DNA of 64,000 bases, taken from the NCBI GenBank assembly GCA_023443625.1, contig JAEZTQ010000093.1:124001-188000 (forward strand), written 5' to 3'. Source of the stretch: Bacillota bacterium (lineage in GTDB: Bacteria > Bacillota_A > Clostridia > Lachnospirales > Lachnospiraceae). The notes under the pieces were generated by a model that worked only from the letters and a program-made list of their open reading frames with translations, did no database searches and was not told the origin of the DNA. The stretch's first letter is position 1. Each line of letters begins with the position of its first letter. Below, piece after piece: positions 27,165-37,074 of the stretch. Position numbers and translations under genes: made by a program.

Positions 27165-28394
27165 TCATTCTCCTACCTGGCACCCATCTATTATTTGATC
27201 ACAGACCATGCCCATTTTGCGTAATAATCCTGCAATATGCGCTCTGAATTCATGGGTACGGAACTTATCCATGGGAGGGAAAAAGTCACCGTGATATTCC
27301 CAGATTTCATCCTTATAGTCCTTGATCATCTTGAAAAACGGTAATAGACGGTCAGCAACTTTCATATCCGGATACTGTTTGGTCATTCTTATTAAATAGC
27401 CATATGCATCACTTGTGCAGACCATGCAATAGGGTGCACAGTGTAACTCCCAACATATCCTCTCAAGTTCCTCATCGGTTTTATTCTCGAAATTATAATC
27501 GTCTTCTAAAACCTCTGCCCACAAATCAAAGGCTTGTTTACCGAAATAGTACATTTCCTTACCACTAACAACAGTTACCTGATCGTTATCCTTTGATTTA
27601 AAATACCAATTTCCTTCTGCCGGGGCGAGGGACAAAAATACAGGAATATTATTTAGCACATCCCTATAAACTTCCCTCAAATCAGTTTTCTCTATCTTTT
27701 CACCTAGGAAAAACAATCCGTACACAGTGTTAAGTCCATTAGTAACAGCCGTGTAACCGTCATCATCCACCGCCATTCGCTCAGGTCCTGGATAAAGATT
27801 GACCTGCAGGACATCTCCTTCCTCATAACCGCCAATTAAAGAACCTTCCGGTAGGGGATCATAATGGGAGCCATCCCCCATGGTTACATTTCCCATTCCC
27901 CAGGAGAGCACAGGGATTCCTTTGTCAATAGAAGCCTTAATGGCATCCATTACTGTTCGGAAATTATATCGTATGTACTCATTTGATATATATATACAGC
28001 TATATCCAAAAGCCGCAAAGCACTTTTTTATAACCTGTGGCACGAAAAAATAATTTGTAATACCACTGTCCGACGGAGCATCCTTGCTATAAAGGTAAGC
28101 AAACATATCCCCTGTGATAGCAGAGAAAAATTCTTTATTGAATATACTTTCATCCTCACCCATAGCTTTGGCCATGGAGCATAATGCGGAACAAAGAAAA
28201 AAGTTTTCCCAGTTCTGTATTCTACGATAATTACGAATTCTATTAGATGTCTTTGGAGGTTCTCCGCCGCCAAAAGGGTTGGAGATTTCATCAGAAGGAA
28301 AAATATCACCTTTAATGGAAAGGTCTATAATAAGTGGCTTCTTGGGGCTATGGTTTTCGGGAGATTGTTTCAATTTCTTCACTGCATTACTCAT
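27165..28394 (-). CDS. Unknown 409-residue cytoplasmic protein, possibly papain-like fold
   Basis: No family is recognised with confidence. The N-terminal 70 residues are basic and Pro-rich. From NWENFFLCSALCSMAKAMG a helical region starts that could hold a nucleophile Cys, and later GIPVLSWGMG, GSHYDPLPEGSLIGGY and VLQVNLYPGP resemble BtrH/C39-type folds in which a protein is threaded around a small active site. It lies 65 nt after an AraC-type regulator with an effector-binding domain and is probably co-regulated with it. Confidence 0.6.
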   Translation of the reverse strand: MSNAVKKLKQSPENHSPKKPLIIDLSIKGDIFPSDEISNPFGGGEPPKTSNRIRNYRRIQNWENFFLCSALCSMAKAMGEDESIFNKEFFSAITGDMFAYLYSKDAPSDSGITNYFFVPQVIKKCFAAFGYSCIYISNEYIRYNFRTVMDAIKASIDKGIPVLSWGMGNVTMGDGSHYDPLPEGSLIGGYEEGDVLQVNLYPGPERMAVDDDGYTAVTNGLNTVYGLFFLGEKIEKTDLREVYRDVLNNIPVFLSLAPAEGNWYFKSKDNDQVTVVSGKEMYYFGKQAFDLWAEVLEDDYNFENKTDEELERICWELHCAPYCMVCTSDAYGYLIRMTKQYPDMKVADRLLPFFKMIKDYKDEIWEYHGDFFPPMDKFRTHEFRAHIAGLLRKMGMVCDQIIDGCQVGE

Positions 28395-28459
28395 ATTTAT
28401 TAATTCCTTTCATTTTTTTACCATTGTACCGCATGAAAACTCTCTTGTATTATCAAATC

Positions 28460-29704
28460 CTAACAATTTTCTATCGGACAATATAACTTCATTTGCGGGC
28501 TATCGTAGCTTTGATCGGTATCATATACCGCAAAGGGTTCCCCCGAAGCCGTGAAATTGTTTTCCCAAAGCCAAGCCATAAGTATTGCTGCAAAACGTTC
28601 ATAATCGCCAATTACATTTAAATACAGTACTCCAAAGCTCTGCTTTTCATAGTTCTTAATATGTACATCCCTTCCTATTCTCAGGTCTGTGTTTATCTTC
28701 ACACCACAGGTAAAGCAATCGTCCTTCTGTCGGAAAAAGAACTCCCGTGAATTCTTGATTATGTAGGGATAATTTTCGGAGAGGTATTCTACGACATCAC
28801 GACTGGCTTCTTTTTCAGCATTAAGGCCCCTTCGCCTTGATACGAGGAAACGCATAGATGGTATCTCCTCGACTGAAATTTTCATAAGTTCCTTTTTTTG
28901 TACAATTGGAAGATACAACTTCAGCCTTTGAGGACGAGAATTCTTATAATAATATTCCTCGAAATATCTGCTCTCAAAGCTGTTGTCCTGCTGTCCCGAA
29001 TAATCGAACATACTTCCGGGCAGCCAGGAGGAATACAGATAATCCCATGCCGCATTGATTTCGTCTTCCATATTCTTCACTCTTGTCTGTGCGAAAATCC
29101 TTTTGTACTCCGGATGCTTATGGGCAAGCTTAAAGCCATTGGTGTTCAGGTCATCTGTTCCTTCCACATACAGCTCATAGCAAAGCATATCCCCTTGTCG
29201 CTTTCCATTTCTGCCGAATATACGTTTGCTGTAATCAGGATTATGGTGTAAAAACAGGCTAATTGCTTTGTTTTCTATACCTCGCAGTACGTAACTAAAA
29301 TATCGTAAGCACATGCTTTCTGGAATGGTAACTTTAGAAACTTCTACTTGAAAGGGTGTGTCATCATTTTGTGCCGAGAGGAAATAGTAATCCATACTTT
29401 CCCTATATTCTGTGGCAGTAACGCCGAGAATCGTCTTTAACTCACGGCAAAGAGCCTGCTGTGAGCTGTAACCGCAGGAATAGGCAATATCCCCAGGCAT
29501 TCTGTCCGAGCTTTTTATCAGGCAAAGGGCATTTGAAAGCCGATGCCGCCTAATATACTCATTAACACTGTAACCTGTGATATTGTAAAAATCTCGCTGA
29601 AGCTGCATGACCGAGGTGTAGCAGCTTTTAGCAAGAGTTTCTATATTCTGTTTTTCCTCCGCCGTATTGATTGCGTTTATCAAAGCTTTCAGGTTTTGTT
29701 TCAT
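28460..29704 (-). CDS. AraC-family regulator with C-terminal effector-binding (GyrI-like) region
   Basis: The 414-residue protein has an N-terminal double helix-turn-helix (about 15-105) with LAKSCYTSVMQLQRDFYNIT and IAYSCGYSSQQALCRELK. This is followed by two regions that resemble the BacT/GyrI effector-binding fold, starting near VEVSKVTIPESMCLRYFSY and ISVEEIPSMRFLVSRRRG. Such regulators respond to small hydrophobic or cationic molecules. The adjacent 409-residue gene is the most likely target. Confidence 0.82.
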   Translation of the reverse strand: MKQNLKALINAINTAEEKQNIETLAKSCYTSVMQLQRDFYNITGYSVNEYIRRHRLSNALCLIKSSDRMPGDIAYSCGYSSQQALCRELKTILGVTATEYRESMDYYFLSAQNDDTPFQVEVSKVTIPESMCLRYFSYVLRGIENKAISLFLHHNPDYSKRIFGRNGKRQGDMLCYELYVEGTDDLNTNGFKLAHKHPEYKRIFAQTRVKNMEDEINAAWDYLYSSWLPGSMFDYSGQQDNSFESRYFEEYYYKNSRPQRLKLYLPIVQKKELMKISVEEIPSMRFLVSRRRGLNAEKEASRDVVEYLSENYPYIIKNSREFFFRQKDDCFTCGVKINTDLRIGRDVHIKNYEKQSFGVLYLNVIGDYERFAAILMAWLWENNFTASGEPFAVYDTDQSYDSPQMKLYCPIENC

Positions 29705-29849
29705 CGTTTTTTCCTTGAATACTTCTAATAATTACAATAATATCAATTTCTATTTGTAATTATTATAAACATGCAAAGGATATTTTACAATAACTGTTTA
29801 ATTGGTCGATCAAAGTATAATTGATTTTTTAAAATGAAACACAATTGAT

Positions 29850-30083
29850 TTACTTGTTCAAAAAACGCTCTAATCGAAGTGCGGCGTTTTCCCGAATATT
29901 CATATAAAAGAATTCATAATCCCAACTGTGATAGCTCTGCGGGCCAAAGTAATCCAGGGCGGAATGGGCGAAAACGGAAGGGTCAACGCTTTCGACAATG
30001 ACAAAACCGTTCTGGGCATCCACTCGCGCATCAGCAATGCCAGGGGTTACTAATAATCCAATGCCGGAACTTCCGTAGTCATC
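29850..30083 (-). pseudogene. Frameshifted gene relic in the 29705-30157 gap
   Basis: On the minus strand the frame encodes about 77 residues with a natural composition (GIGLLVTPGIADARVDAQNG, later SALDYFGPQSYHSWDYEFFY) and ends at a proper stop, but it has no start. The preceding 110 nt encode APISVDTKENIDKEKDTK in another frame. Together they look like the C-terminal half of a frameshifted protein. The family is not recognised. The rest of the gap (29705-29849) is AT-rich and empty. Confidence 0.55.
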
Positions 30084-30157
30084 TCATAAACCTTTGTATC
30101 TTTTTCCTTATCAATATTTTCTTTCGTATCGACAGATATTGGCGCAGAAGCCGAACC

Positions 30158-31318
30158 TTACTCAAACTTGAGGTATTTGTATTCCATGATATTCTTCCCA
30201 TCGTAAGCGGTCGTAGGTGTTCCGCTTATGTCAACGCTTGCCGTCGCCTGCACACCGCTTCCTAAATTGGGTACTGTGTTCATCGCCATACCTCCTCCTA
30301 TAATGACGGGGGAATCGCTGTTGTCAGGGATGGCAATGGAGCCATCGAGGATGGAAACGCTTCCCTTGTCATTCCATATCGCTGTACCTGAATCGTAGTT
30401 ATTGCGTATCATACCGCCAGCAATGGTTACGCTCCCGGCGTCGTTGTTTAGGATCGCTTTGCTGTCCGAGCCGTCGCTTGATACCGTGCCGCCCGAAACA
30501 TTCACGCTGCCGACACCGAAGTTGTAAATCGCCGCACAGTACCTGCCTTCAGCATAAACCGAGCCGTCCCAAACATTCACGCTACCGGAACCCACATTCC
30601 AAATCCCGTAGCCACCGTCCGTGGTACCCACTGCGCCGCCCGCTACGGTTACTTCTCCTTCGTCGTTCTTAATAGCCGTGCCACCGGAAGTTGTGTTCAC
30701 GTCGCCGCCGGTAATGAACACGCTGCCGGAACCCACATTCCAAACCGCGATTCCGCCACCGGCGGTAATCATGGCGGAATCAGCCAAAACCAAGTGACCA
30801 CCGTTTCCTATGCCAACCGTGGCCACATTTTCGCCACCCGCCGACTTAACTTGCCCAATACTGACCCCGCCACCGGAACTGTCAGTGATGTTCAGTATAC
30901 CGGTGCCGTCGTGCTGTATGGCCATGTGACTGCCACCGTCAAGGGTCTTGCCGTTCAGGTCAAGAATGAAGTTTATGTCGCTTCCTATATAGACGGGATC
31001 TGCGAGGACGACATCCGTCAACAGTGTAACCGTATCATCTGCCGCTGCCCCTTTTATCGCGTCTTGCAGTGTGGCGTAGCCTGTATCGCCGATCTTAGCT
31101 TCGTTGCCGGTGGCAACCGGTGACGTCGTGGCAGTGGCAACCGGTGGTATCGTGGCGGCGGCAGTCGGTGATATCGTGCCGGTGGCAGTCGGTGATGTCG
31201 TGCCGCCGACATCTATCGGGGTTTCGACTTGAGGTGTCGAAGCCTTCGAGCAGGCGGTTAGCGTGAAGCAGAGGGCAAAAAGAATCCCTAGCAGTTTTTT
31301 TAGTTTGATTATTTTCAT
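30158..31318 (-). CDS. Surface lipoprotein with beta-helix-like repeats
   Basis: The 386-residue protein has a lipoprotein signal ending TLTAC (Cys 23), a Thr/Pro/Ala-rich stalk made of SPTATGTI-like units (about 40-72) and a repeat domain. The domain opens YATLQDAIKGAAADDTVTLL and LDLNGKTLDGG and continues with Gly/Val-rich 20-25-residue turns such as GSVFITGGDVNTTSGGTAI. This is the pattern of right-handed beta-helix adhesins. The same LQDAI / LDLNGKTLDG module occurs in the next gene upstream. The gene is clearly more GC-rich than the genes to its left, which suggests separate origin. Confidence 0.8.
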   Translation of the reverse strand: MKIIKLKKLLGILFALCFTLTACSKASTPQVETPIDVGGTTSPTATGTISPTAAATIPPVATATTSPVATGNEAKIGDTGYATLQDAIKGAAADDTVTLLTDVVLADPVYIGSDINFILDLNGKTLDGGSHMAIQHDGTGILNITDSSGGGVSIGQVKSAGGENVATVGIGNGGHLVLADSAMITAGGGIAVWNVGSGSVFITGGDVNTTSGGTAIKNDEGEVTVAGGAVGTTDGGYGIWNVGSGSVNVWDGSVYAEGRYCAAIYNFGVGSVNVSGGTVSSDGSDSKAILNNDAGSVTIAGGMIRNNYDSGTAIWNDKGSVSILDGSIAIPDNSDSPVIIGGGMAMNTVPNLGSGVQATASVDISGTPTTAYDGKNIMEYKYLKFE

Positions 31319-31355
31319 TAGAATATTCCTCCATTCATTGTTTTACTTTCGCTTT

Positions 31356-34300
31356 TTATTCCACTGTTACCTTTATTCTCTTATACACACCATTCTGTGC
31401 ATAAGCGTATACATAACAGATGCCCTTTGTTTTTGCTGTGATTTTTCCCTTGCTGTTTACGGTCGCAATCTCCTTGTTGGAGGATTCATATCGAAGGACT
31501 GCCGTATGCTCCTTCAGCTTTTTGCCCTTCGGTAGAACCACCTGGCCGGTTACGGTTTTGGATTTACCAGCCGTCAGCTTTACTGATGACGTATTCGTTG
31601 TTACCTTTGTTGGGTTGCCGTACTTCTTACTTTCTGTAATCGAATGTACAATCTTAGAGGTCATGATGATAACCTGCTCTCCATCGATCATTCGGTATGC
31701 CTTTACCTGATACTTGTAATTAGTCCCTTGCTTCAGGTTCTTAACCGTGTAGCTTGTTGTATTCGCAGGAAGGTCCACCAGCTCCTTCATCTCTCCTCCA
31801 CATTTTCCGCCGTAGATCAGATATCCATCCACATTGGCAGCTCTCTGATAGGATAAGGTTTGAGAAGTTTTATCCGCCTTTGCAGTCAGCCTAAGATGGT
31901 GGTAATCCTGATAGGTCTGTATCCTGCTGGTATCCTGATAGGTCAGGGCATAGGTTGAGAAACGATCTGTCTCAAAGGTAAACAGATACTTTTCAGCATC
32001 ATAAGTACCCTCAAGCCTGGTTACTTCTCCGTTATGAATTCGAAGGACATAGAATGACCTGTTTTTCGTTATATCCGTGTTCCAGAAGTTCTCCGGAACC
32101 TCAATGCTGATACTGATTTTACCGTTGGTTTCGGTAACCTTTGTCTGCTCCTGGCTGCCAACTTGCTTATACAGTGACAGATCAATATATAGAACAGGGA
32201 TATCTGACACTCCATTCTCTGAAGTTCCATTCTTCGAAGCTCCATTCTCCGCAGCCAGTTTATCCTTAATCAGTTTCTTCTCTTCGTCGCTGACGGAGGT
32301 GCTGATGTCTGTAACCTTAAGTATTATCTTTGCATTTTCACCTCTTGCTACCATCTCCTGCTCGTCATAAGTCAACACACTAGTCTTTAGTTCATCACTG
32401 CTGTTATTTACATTTGCTGCCGGAGCACCGTCCTCTTGCTGTTTATCCTTTTCCACTGTTCCCTGGGATTTGTCCGTACTGCCTAGAGCGGGAGCAGGAC
32501 TTGGTGCGGGTCCAGGACCAGGTGTAGGATCAGGACTTGGTGTAAGATCCGGGTTTGGTGTAGGATCCGGGTTTGGATCGGGAGTAGGTGCTGCTGTAAC
32601 TGTAATAGTAAAGCTTTTACTATATTCACTGCTTGCGCTCGAACCATTTGCAACAGTAGCTTTTACTGTGGAAATACCTGACGATGTTGCCCGGAAGGTA
32701 TTTCCGGTAATGATTGCCCCTGTACCATTGGAATTTTCCACACTCCAGGTTATGATGCGATTGGTGGCATCACCGGGAGTTATGGTTCCCGTCAGAGTCA
32801 GATTGGAGCCAGCCTGTACAAAAGCCCCATTGGTCAAGGTGATGTCTGTTACAGGGATGAAGGTGATGGTCTTGGTTAGGCTCAAATCCTTGCCACTGAT
32901 ATCTTCACTTGATATATCAAAGCTGCTGATTGTGCCGCTGTCATAGCCTGTAGCACTCACCTCAATGGTATAAGTACCTGCGAGAGCACCGGTAATGGTG
33001 TATGCTCCCCTTGAGTCTGCATATACCGGGCTGCCTATATTGCTGCCCCCTCTTTTTAGCTGCACGATAGCACCGGTAATTCCGCTACCTGTATCGCTGC
33101 CTGTAATGGTGCCACTGATGTTATAGGTTGGTACCGGAATAAAGGATGCCACGGTAAAGGTACTATCCGGGCCTGGGTTGTGGGTATCAGTTTCCCCAAC
33201 CCGAACTTGATAATCACCACTTGTCAACCCGGTGATTACACTTTTGCTAACAGTGATTGCACTTCCGGTAACGGAGATTGCACTGCCGGTAACGGAGATT
33301 GCACTACCGGTAACGGCGGTATAATTTGTTTCTCCAAATTTTTTATATTCCATAGTGGTGGTAACACCGATGAGCATGCCGTCATTATTGTCGTCAGCAG
33401 TACAGCTCACGGCATATACTCCGGTGACTGTAGGGCCATCCGCTTTACTGATGATTCCAGAGGTACTGCCGGATATAAATTCTGCTAGAACATCACTTGT
33501 TACCACACAGGTAAGGATTTGGCCAATATCATCTTTTACAATGGTATATGTATCCGAATTCATACCAATATCAGTACCGTAGGTACCGCCCCTCTTCCAT
33601 TGATAGGATAGGGTGCCGCTGTTATTACCGGAATCGTAGGTGGCAGTCAGTGTCTGCCCGTATTTTGGTGTACCGCTAATTGTTACATTACCAGTGAGTG
33701 GCATAGGCAAAGTCATATCCTTGCCGATAATATTACTCCATATATAGAAGCTTTTCATCGAGCCACTGCCGTAACCCTCTGTACTTACCTCAATGGAATA
33801 AGTACCTTCGGGAATACCGGTAATTGTGTATGCTCCACTTGAATCTGTAAATATCGGGCTGCCTATATTGCTGTCCCCACTCTTTAACTGCACGACGGCA
33901 CCGGAAATTCCGCTATTAGTATTCCTGTCCTTGATGGTACCACTGATGGTGTAGGTAGGCACTGGAAGAGTGACTGTTATACTGGCTGATACCGGGCCGT
34001 CGCCTACTTCGTTTACCGCACGCACCAATACGGTGTAGGTTTCTCCGTTAGTGAGGTAATTCACGGTGCGGGTGGTACTTGTGCTGTAGATGTCAGTCCA
34101 GCTTTGGCCGTTATCAGTAGATACCTTATAGCTGGTGATGGGACTGCCACCGTCGTAGTCCGGTGCCGCCCATGTCAGGGTCATCCTGCCGTTACCTGGG
34201 GTGGCTGTAAGGTCGGTAGGTTCATCGGGTACGTAGATCGGTTCAAACCTTACGTATTTGTAGTTGTTAAATTTAATGTTTTTGTAGTAGTGGTCTATGT

Positions 34301-36689
34301 CGATGTCACTTTTGCTCTTTTCAAGAGTGTCTGTACCATCCGTGTTCGTCTTACTCACCGTTAACTTAAAACCGCCATACTTGTCAAAATCCGGGAGATC
34401 GTCCATCGTCATAATGCCAGCTCCACCCTTGATGGTGATTATGCCACCCAAAAGCCTTAAAACTTGGGCGTTAATATAAAAGACGTCATTCTGGAAACAA
34501 ATTGCTATGCCTTCTAAGGAACTCACCGTGCCACCGGTAACTTCAATATAGCCGTATTCTAAGCTTTGAATTGCATTGCCTGCAGAGGTATTTTCCACCG
34601 TACCGCCGGTGATCTTAAGGACTACATTAGGTATGAACAATTCATCCTCTCTCAATCGTCTCAATCGAATCGTAGGATGGTAATCACTTTCATTGGTAAC
34701 CAATGCCGTATCACTTATGGTAATATTACCCAAGATGCTACTTTCTATTGCTATACCTCCATTGCCGTTCACAATGCCGCCAGAAACATTCAAAGTGCTA
34801 TATTCATAGTTTTCAATTGCTATGCCACCTGCGGTACTCACTGTTCCATCGGTAACTTCAATACATCCCTCAATGTTAATTATCGCTCGGCCATTGCCGG
34901 TATTTTTTATCGTACCACCTGAAATTAAGGCTTGTCCATAATTTATAATCGCAGTACCAGCGCCAATTACGGTACCATCCGTAACCTTTAAGGTACCACT
35001 GGAGGAAATTGTAGCTCCAACCTTAGTATTTTCCACCGTGACAGCACCAATAGCGAGGTCCCCTCTGCTTATAATCGTGCTAGAGCTTACATTTGCACTG
35101 GTAATCTTACCGCCGCTTAAAGTATCGGTGATGGTTAGCGTGCCACTACCCCCATGAAGGATGGCAGCGTTATTCACGCCATCCAGCGTTTTGCCCTTTA
35201 GGTCAAGGGTGTAGTCTTTTTCACTACCGGATTCGAGAGTAGCTGTGAGGGTGATATCCTTCAGCAGCTCAATGGTTCCCTCATCCTCAACCGCATCAAT
35301 CGCAGCCTTCAGAGTAGTGTAGCTTGTAGTTCCCACTTGGAAGATTCCCATTGGCTCAAATTTTAAGTATTTATAGCCTTGAACCTCATCCTTTGTGTCA
35401 ATGTCATCTCGGTTAATCTCTAGAGGATCTACACCATCTGTTTTTTTGATAGCCGAAATCATATAAGTGAATTGATTGCTCAAATTCGGCACTAAGTTCA
35501 TCGCCATATTGCCACCCGTGATGGTCGTTATACCGTCTAGAACACTTACGCTGCCGGAACCATTGTTATAAATCCCATTACCAGTTTCAGCGACATTTTC
35601 TATTGTTCCTCCCTTGATTTCCAGCATAGCTATGCCGGATTGGCCATCCTTTAGATAAATTGTGCCGAAATCCCTACCTTCCGTTGCACTGGTGACTGTG
35701 GTTGTACCGCTAATCTTAATTCTACCGATATTATTGTTGTAAATCGCAATGCCCTTGTTGGCACTTATAGTACCACCGGAAATAGTCAAACTGCCGTGGT
35801 GGCCAAAACCGTAGTAATCATAGCCGTCATTGTATATTGCCCTACCGTTATTGGCCCTCACAGTGCCACCGGAAATAATTACCCAACCGTAGTAAATGTT
35901 TTGAATTGCATCAGCGCCTCCTTCAGCACTCACTGTACCTCCGGAAATAATTACCTGTCCACCGTTAATACCTAGACCAGGTCCTCTAGCGTTGTAAATT
36001 GCAGATCCGGAGCTTGCTTCTACACTCACTGTACCACCGGTAATTATTACCTTGCCCAGGTTCGTGTTACTAATTGTACCTGCTTCTGAACCTTCTATTT
36101 CATTGCTTACTCTCACCGTACCACCTGAAACTGTTATGTTACCGTTTCCTCCATTGTAAATCGCAGAGATCATTCCCGTATCAACATTGGAAGCGGTATT
36201 TTCTACCGTTCCTCCCTTTACATCAATATTACCGTTTACTAAGTAAATTGTGCTTGCTCTGGTGGCTATGCTTGTCACTTTACCGCTTGAACCACTGTCG
36301 ATTATATTTAATGTACCAAGGATATCAAGGCCTATGGCACTGTTATTGCCGCCGTCCATTGTTTGACCGTTTAAGTCAAGGGTAATGTTGTATTTGTTCC
36401 TATTGTAGATATCCAGTGTTCCAATTCCGCTATAACCGCTGGCAAGCACTATATGTAGGTCACCTTCTGCATTGTTTACGGCTCTTTGAAGTGCCGCAAG
36501 GTTTTCAACCTCCATGGTGGTGCTATCCGTCATCAATAAGGTGTTTTCTGTCTCAGTAAGGGGCTCAAATGGAATATTTTCTCCACTGGTACCAATGAGT
36601 GTATTCGTTTCTTCTGCTTTAGTCGATACCGGTAGCAGTGTTATTACCATGCACACCGAAAGCAAGACACTTAATAGTCTTTTTGTCAT
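31356..36689 (-). CDS. Giant secreted surface protein: beta-helix repeats, FN3, CnaB-like and Big2 domains
   Basis: The ATG at 36689 (MTKRLLSVLLSVCMVITLLP) is chosen because it gives a signal peptide and has GGAGG 11 nt upstream; the frame runs 68 codons further without a signal. The 1777-residue protein has two beta-helix-like blocks (about 60-420 and 455-815, each with LDLNGQT/KTLDG), an FN3 domain (about 820-910), a CnaB/carboxypeptidase-regulatory-like domain (about 912-990), an Ig-like region, a second CnaB-like domain (about 1186-1266), a Pro-rich linker (about 1366-1400), another FN3-like domain and a C-terminal Big2 domain (about 1700-1776). No LPxTG or SLH anchor is visible. It is probably an adhesin or matrix protein. 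Confidence 0.88.
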   Translation of the reverse strand: MTKRLLSVLLSVCMVITLLPVSTKAEETNTLIGTSGENIPFEPLTETENTLLMTDSTTMEVENLAALQRAVNNAEGDLHIVLASGYSGIGTLDIYNRNKYNITLDLNGQTMDGGNNSAIGLDILGTLNIIDSGSSGKVTSIATRASTIYLVNGNIDVKGGTVENTASNVDTGMISAIYNGGNGNITVSGGTVRVSNEIEGSEAGTISNTNLGKVIITGGTVSVEASSGSAIYNARGPGLGINGGQVIISGGTVSAEGGADAIQNIYYGWVIISGGTVRANNGRAIYNDGYDYYGFGHHGSLTISGGTISANKGIAIYNNNIGRIKISGTTTVTSATEGRDFGTIYLKDGQSGIAMLEIKGGTIENVAETGNGIYNNGSGSVSVLDGITTITGGNMAMNLVPNLSNQFTYMISAIKKTDGVDPLEINRDDIDTKDEVQGYKYLKFEPMGIFQVGTTSYTTLKAAIDAVEDEGTIELLKDITLTATLESGSEKDYTLDLKGKTLDGVNNAAILHGGSGTLTITDTLSGGKITSANVSSSTIISRGDLAIGAVTVENTKVGATISSSGTLKVTDGTVIGAGTAIINYGQALISGGTIKNTGNGRAIINIEGCIEVTDGTVSTAGGIAIENYEYSTLNVSGGIVNGNGGIAIESSILGNITISDTALVTNESDYHPTIRLRRLREDELFIPNVVLKITGGTVENTSAGNAIQSLEYGYIEVTGGTVSSLEGIAICFQNDVFYINAQVLRLLGGIITIKGGAGIMTMDDLPDFDKYGGFKLTVSKTNTDGTDTLEKSKSDIDIDHYYKNIKFNNYKYVRFEPIYVPDEPTDLTATPGNGRMTLTWAAPDYDGGSPITSYKVSTDNGQSWTDIYSTSTTRTVNYLTNGETYTVLVRAVNEVGDGPVSASITVTLPVPTYTISGTIKDRNTNSGISGAVVQLKSGDSNIGSPIFTDSSGAYTITGIPEGTYSIEVSTEGYGSGSMKSFYIWSNIIGKDMTLPMPLTGNVTISGTPKYGQTLTATYDSGNNSGTLSYQWKRGGTYGTDIGMNSDTYTIVKDDIGQILTCVVTSDVLAEFISGSTSGIISKADGPTVTGVYAVSCTADDNNDGMLIGVTTTMEYKKFGETNYTAVTGSAISVTGSAISVTGSAITVSKSVITGLTSGDYQVRVGETDTHNPGPDSTFTVASFIPVPTYNISGTITGSDTGSGITGAIVQLKRGGSNIGSPVYADSRGAYTITGALAGTYTIEVSATGYDSGTISSFDISSEDISGKDLSLTKTITFIPVTDITLTNGAFVQAGSNLTLTGTITPGDATNRIITWSVENSNGTGAIITGNTFRATSSGISTVKATVANGSSASSEYSKSFTITVTAAPTPDPNPDPTPNPDLTPSPDPTPGPGPAPSPAPALGSTDKSQGTVEKDKQQEDGAPAANVNNSSDELKTSVLTYDEQEMVARGENAKIILKVTDISTSVSDEEKKLIKDKLAAENGASKNGTSENGVSDIPVLYIDLSLYKQVGSQEQTKVTETNGKISISIEVPENFWNTDITKNRSFYVLRIHNGEVTRLEGTYDAEKYLFTFETDRFSTYALTYQDTSRIQTYQDYHHLRLTAKADKTSQTLSYQRAANVDGYLIYGGKCGGEMKELVDLPANTTSYTVKNLKQGTNYKYQVKAYRMIDGEQVIIMTSKIVHSITESKKYGNPTKVTTNTSSVKLTAGKSKTVTGQVVLPKGKKLKEHTAVLRYESSNKEIATVNSKGKITAKTKGICYVYAYAQNGVYKRIKVTVE
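33252..33318 (-). repeat. Short in-frame 21-bp tandem repeat
   Basis: About three copies of a 21-bp unit encode GSAISVT in tandem inside the giant protein. Such runs vary in copy number by slippage. Confidence 0.8.
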
Positions 36690-36769
36690 GATGTGTTTAT
36701 CCTCCCATCTTTCATATCTTTCCTGAATGCGCAGCAAGCTACTCAATGCGAAGCAGGCTTCGCATATAA

Positions 36770-36857
36770 AATCTCTATCGGTCGACATTATTCTATCATT
36801 TTTTATCAACAAAAAACCATTTACCGCATGAAATGTGTCTCTTACCGCACGAATCGT
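36770..36857 (-). promoter_or_regulatory. Paired direct-repeat regulatory region of the 1777-residue protein gene
   Basis: Two copies of a 15-bp element, TACCGCATGAAATGT (36822-36836) and TACCGCACGAATCGT (36843-36857), lie 21 bp apart. On the coding strand they are followed by AATGGTTTTTTG and a -10-like stretch. The same arrangement occurs at 63029-63116. The geometry (two sites on one helix face) is typical of LytTR-family regulators. Confidence 0.7.
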
Positions 36858-37029
36858 ATCTTTGTTAATACAAATCGAGTATCTTATCCGCATAATAACC
36901 TAATTTTGGGTTAATTAAGCTCTCATTGCTTTATATAACAATAGATAAGTAGGAAGTACGAGATTTATGAGATATTCCCACAAAATAAGTAAATTAAGGA
37001 GACAGTATAAGGGTATAGGGGGGCATTGA

Positions 37030-37074
37030 GAAGAGTGTTTGTCGCATAAGCTTGTGCGACAAACACTCTTTTCA
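37030..37074. terminator. Strong terminator-like hairpin at the left border of the RiPP island
   Basis: The 16-bp stem AAGAGTGTTTGTCGCA / TGCGACAAACACTCTT has flanking A/T bases. It lies downstream of the minus-strand ABC transporter genes and their relic. The rest of 36858-37145 shows no gene. Confidence 0.75.

Noticed and set aside
27165..28394. Assignment as an active C39 peptidase
   Set aside because: The order and spacing of possible Cys, His and Asp residues do not match clearly, so I leave the function open.
32470..32946. Plus-strand frame rich in Gly and Val opposite the Pro-rich linker
   Set aside because: It is the complement of the Pro/Asp/Thr linker of the giant protein, with no start signals.
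33252..33318. CRISPR-like array
   Set aside because: The three units are direct 21-bp coding repeats without spacers. No CRISPR array or cas gene was seen in the window.
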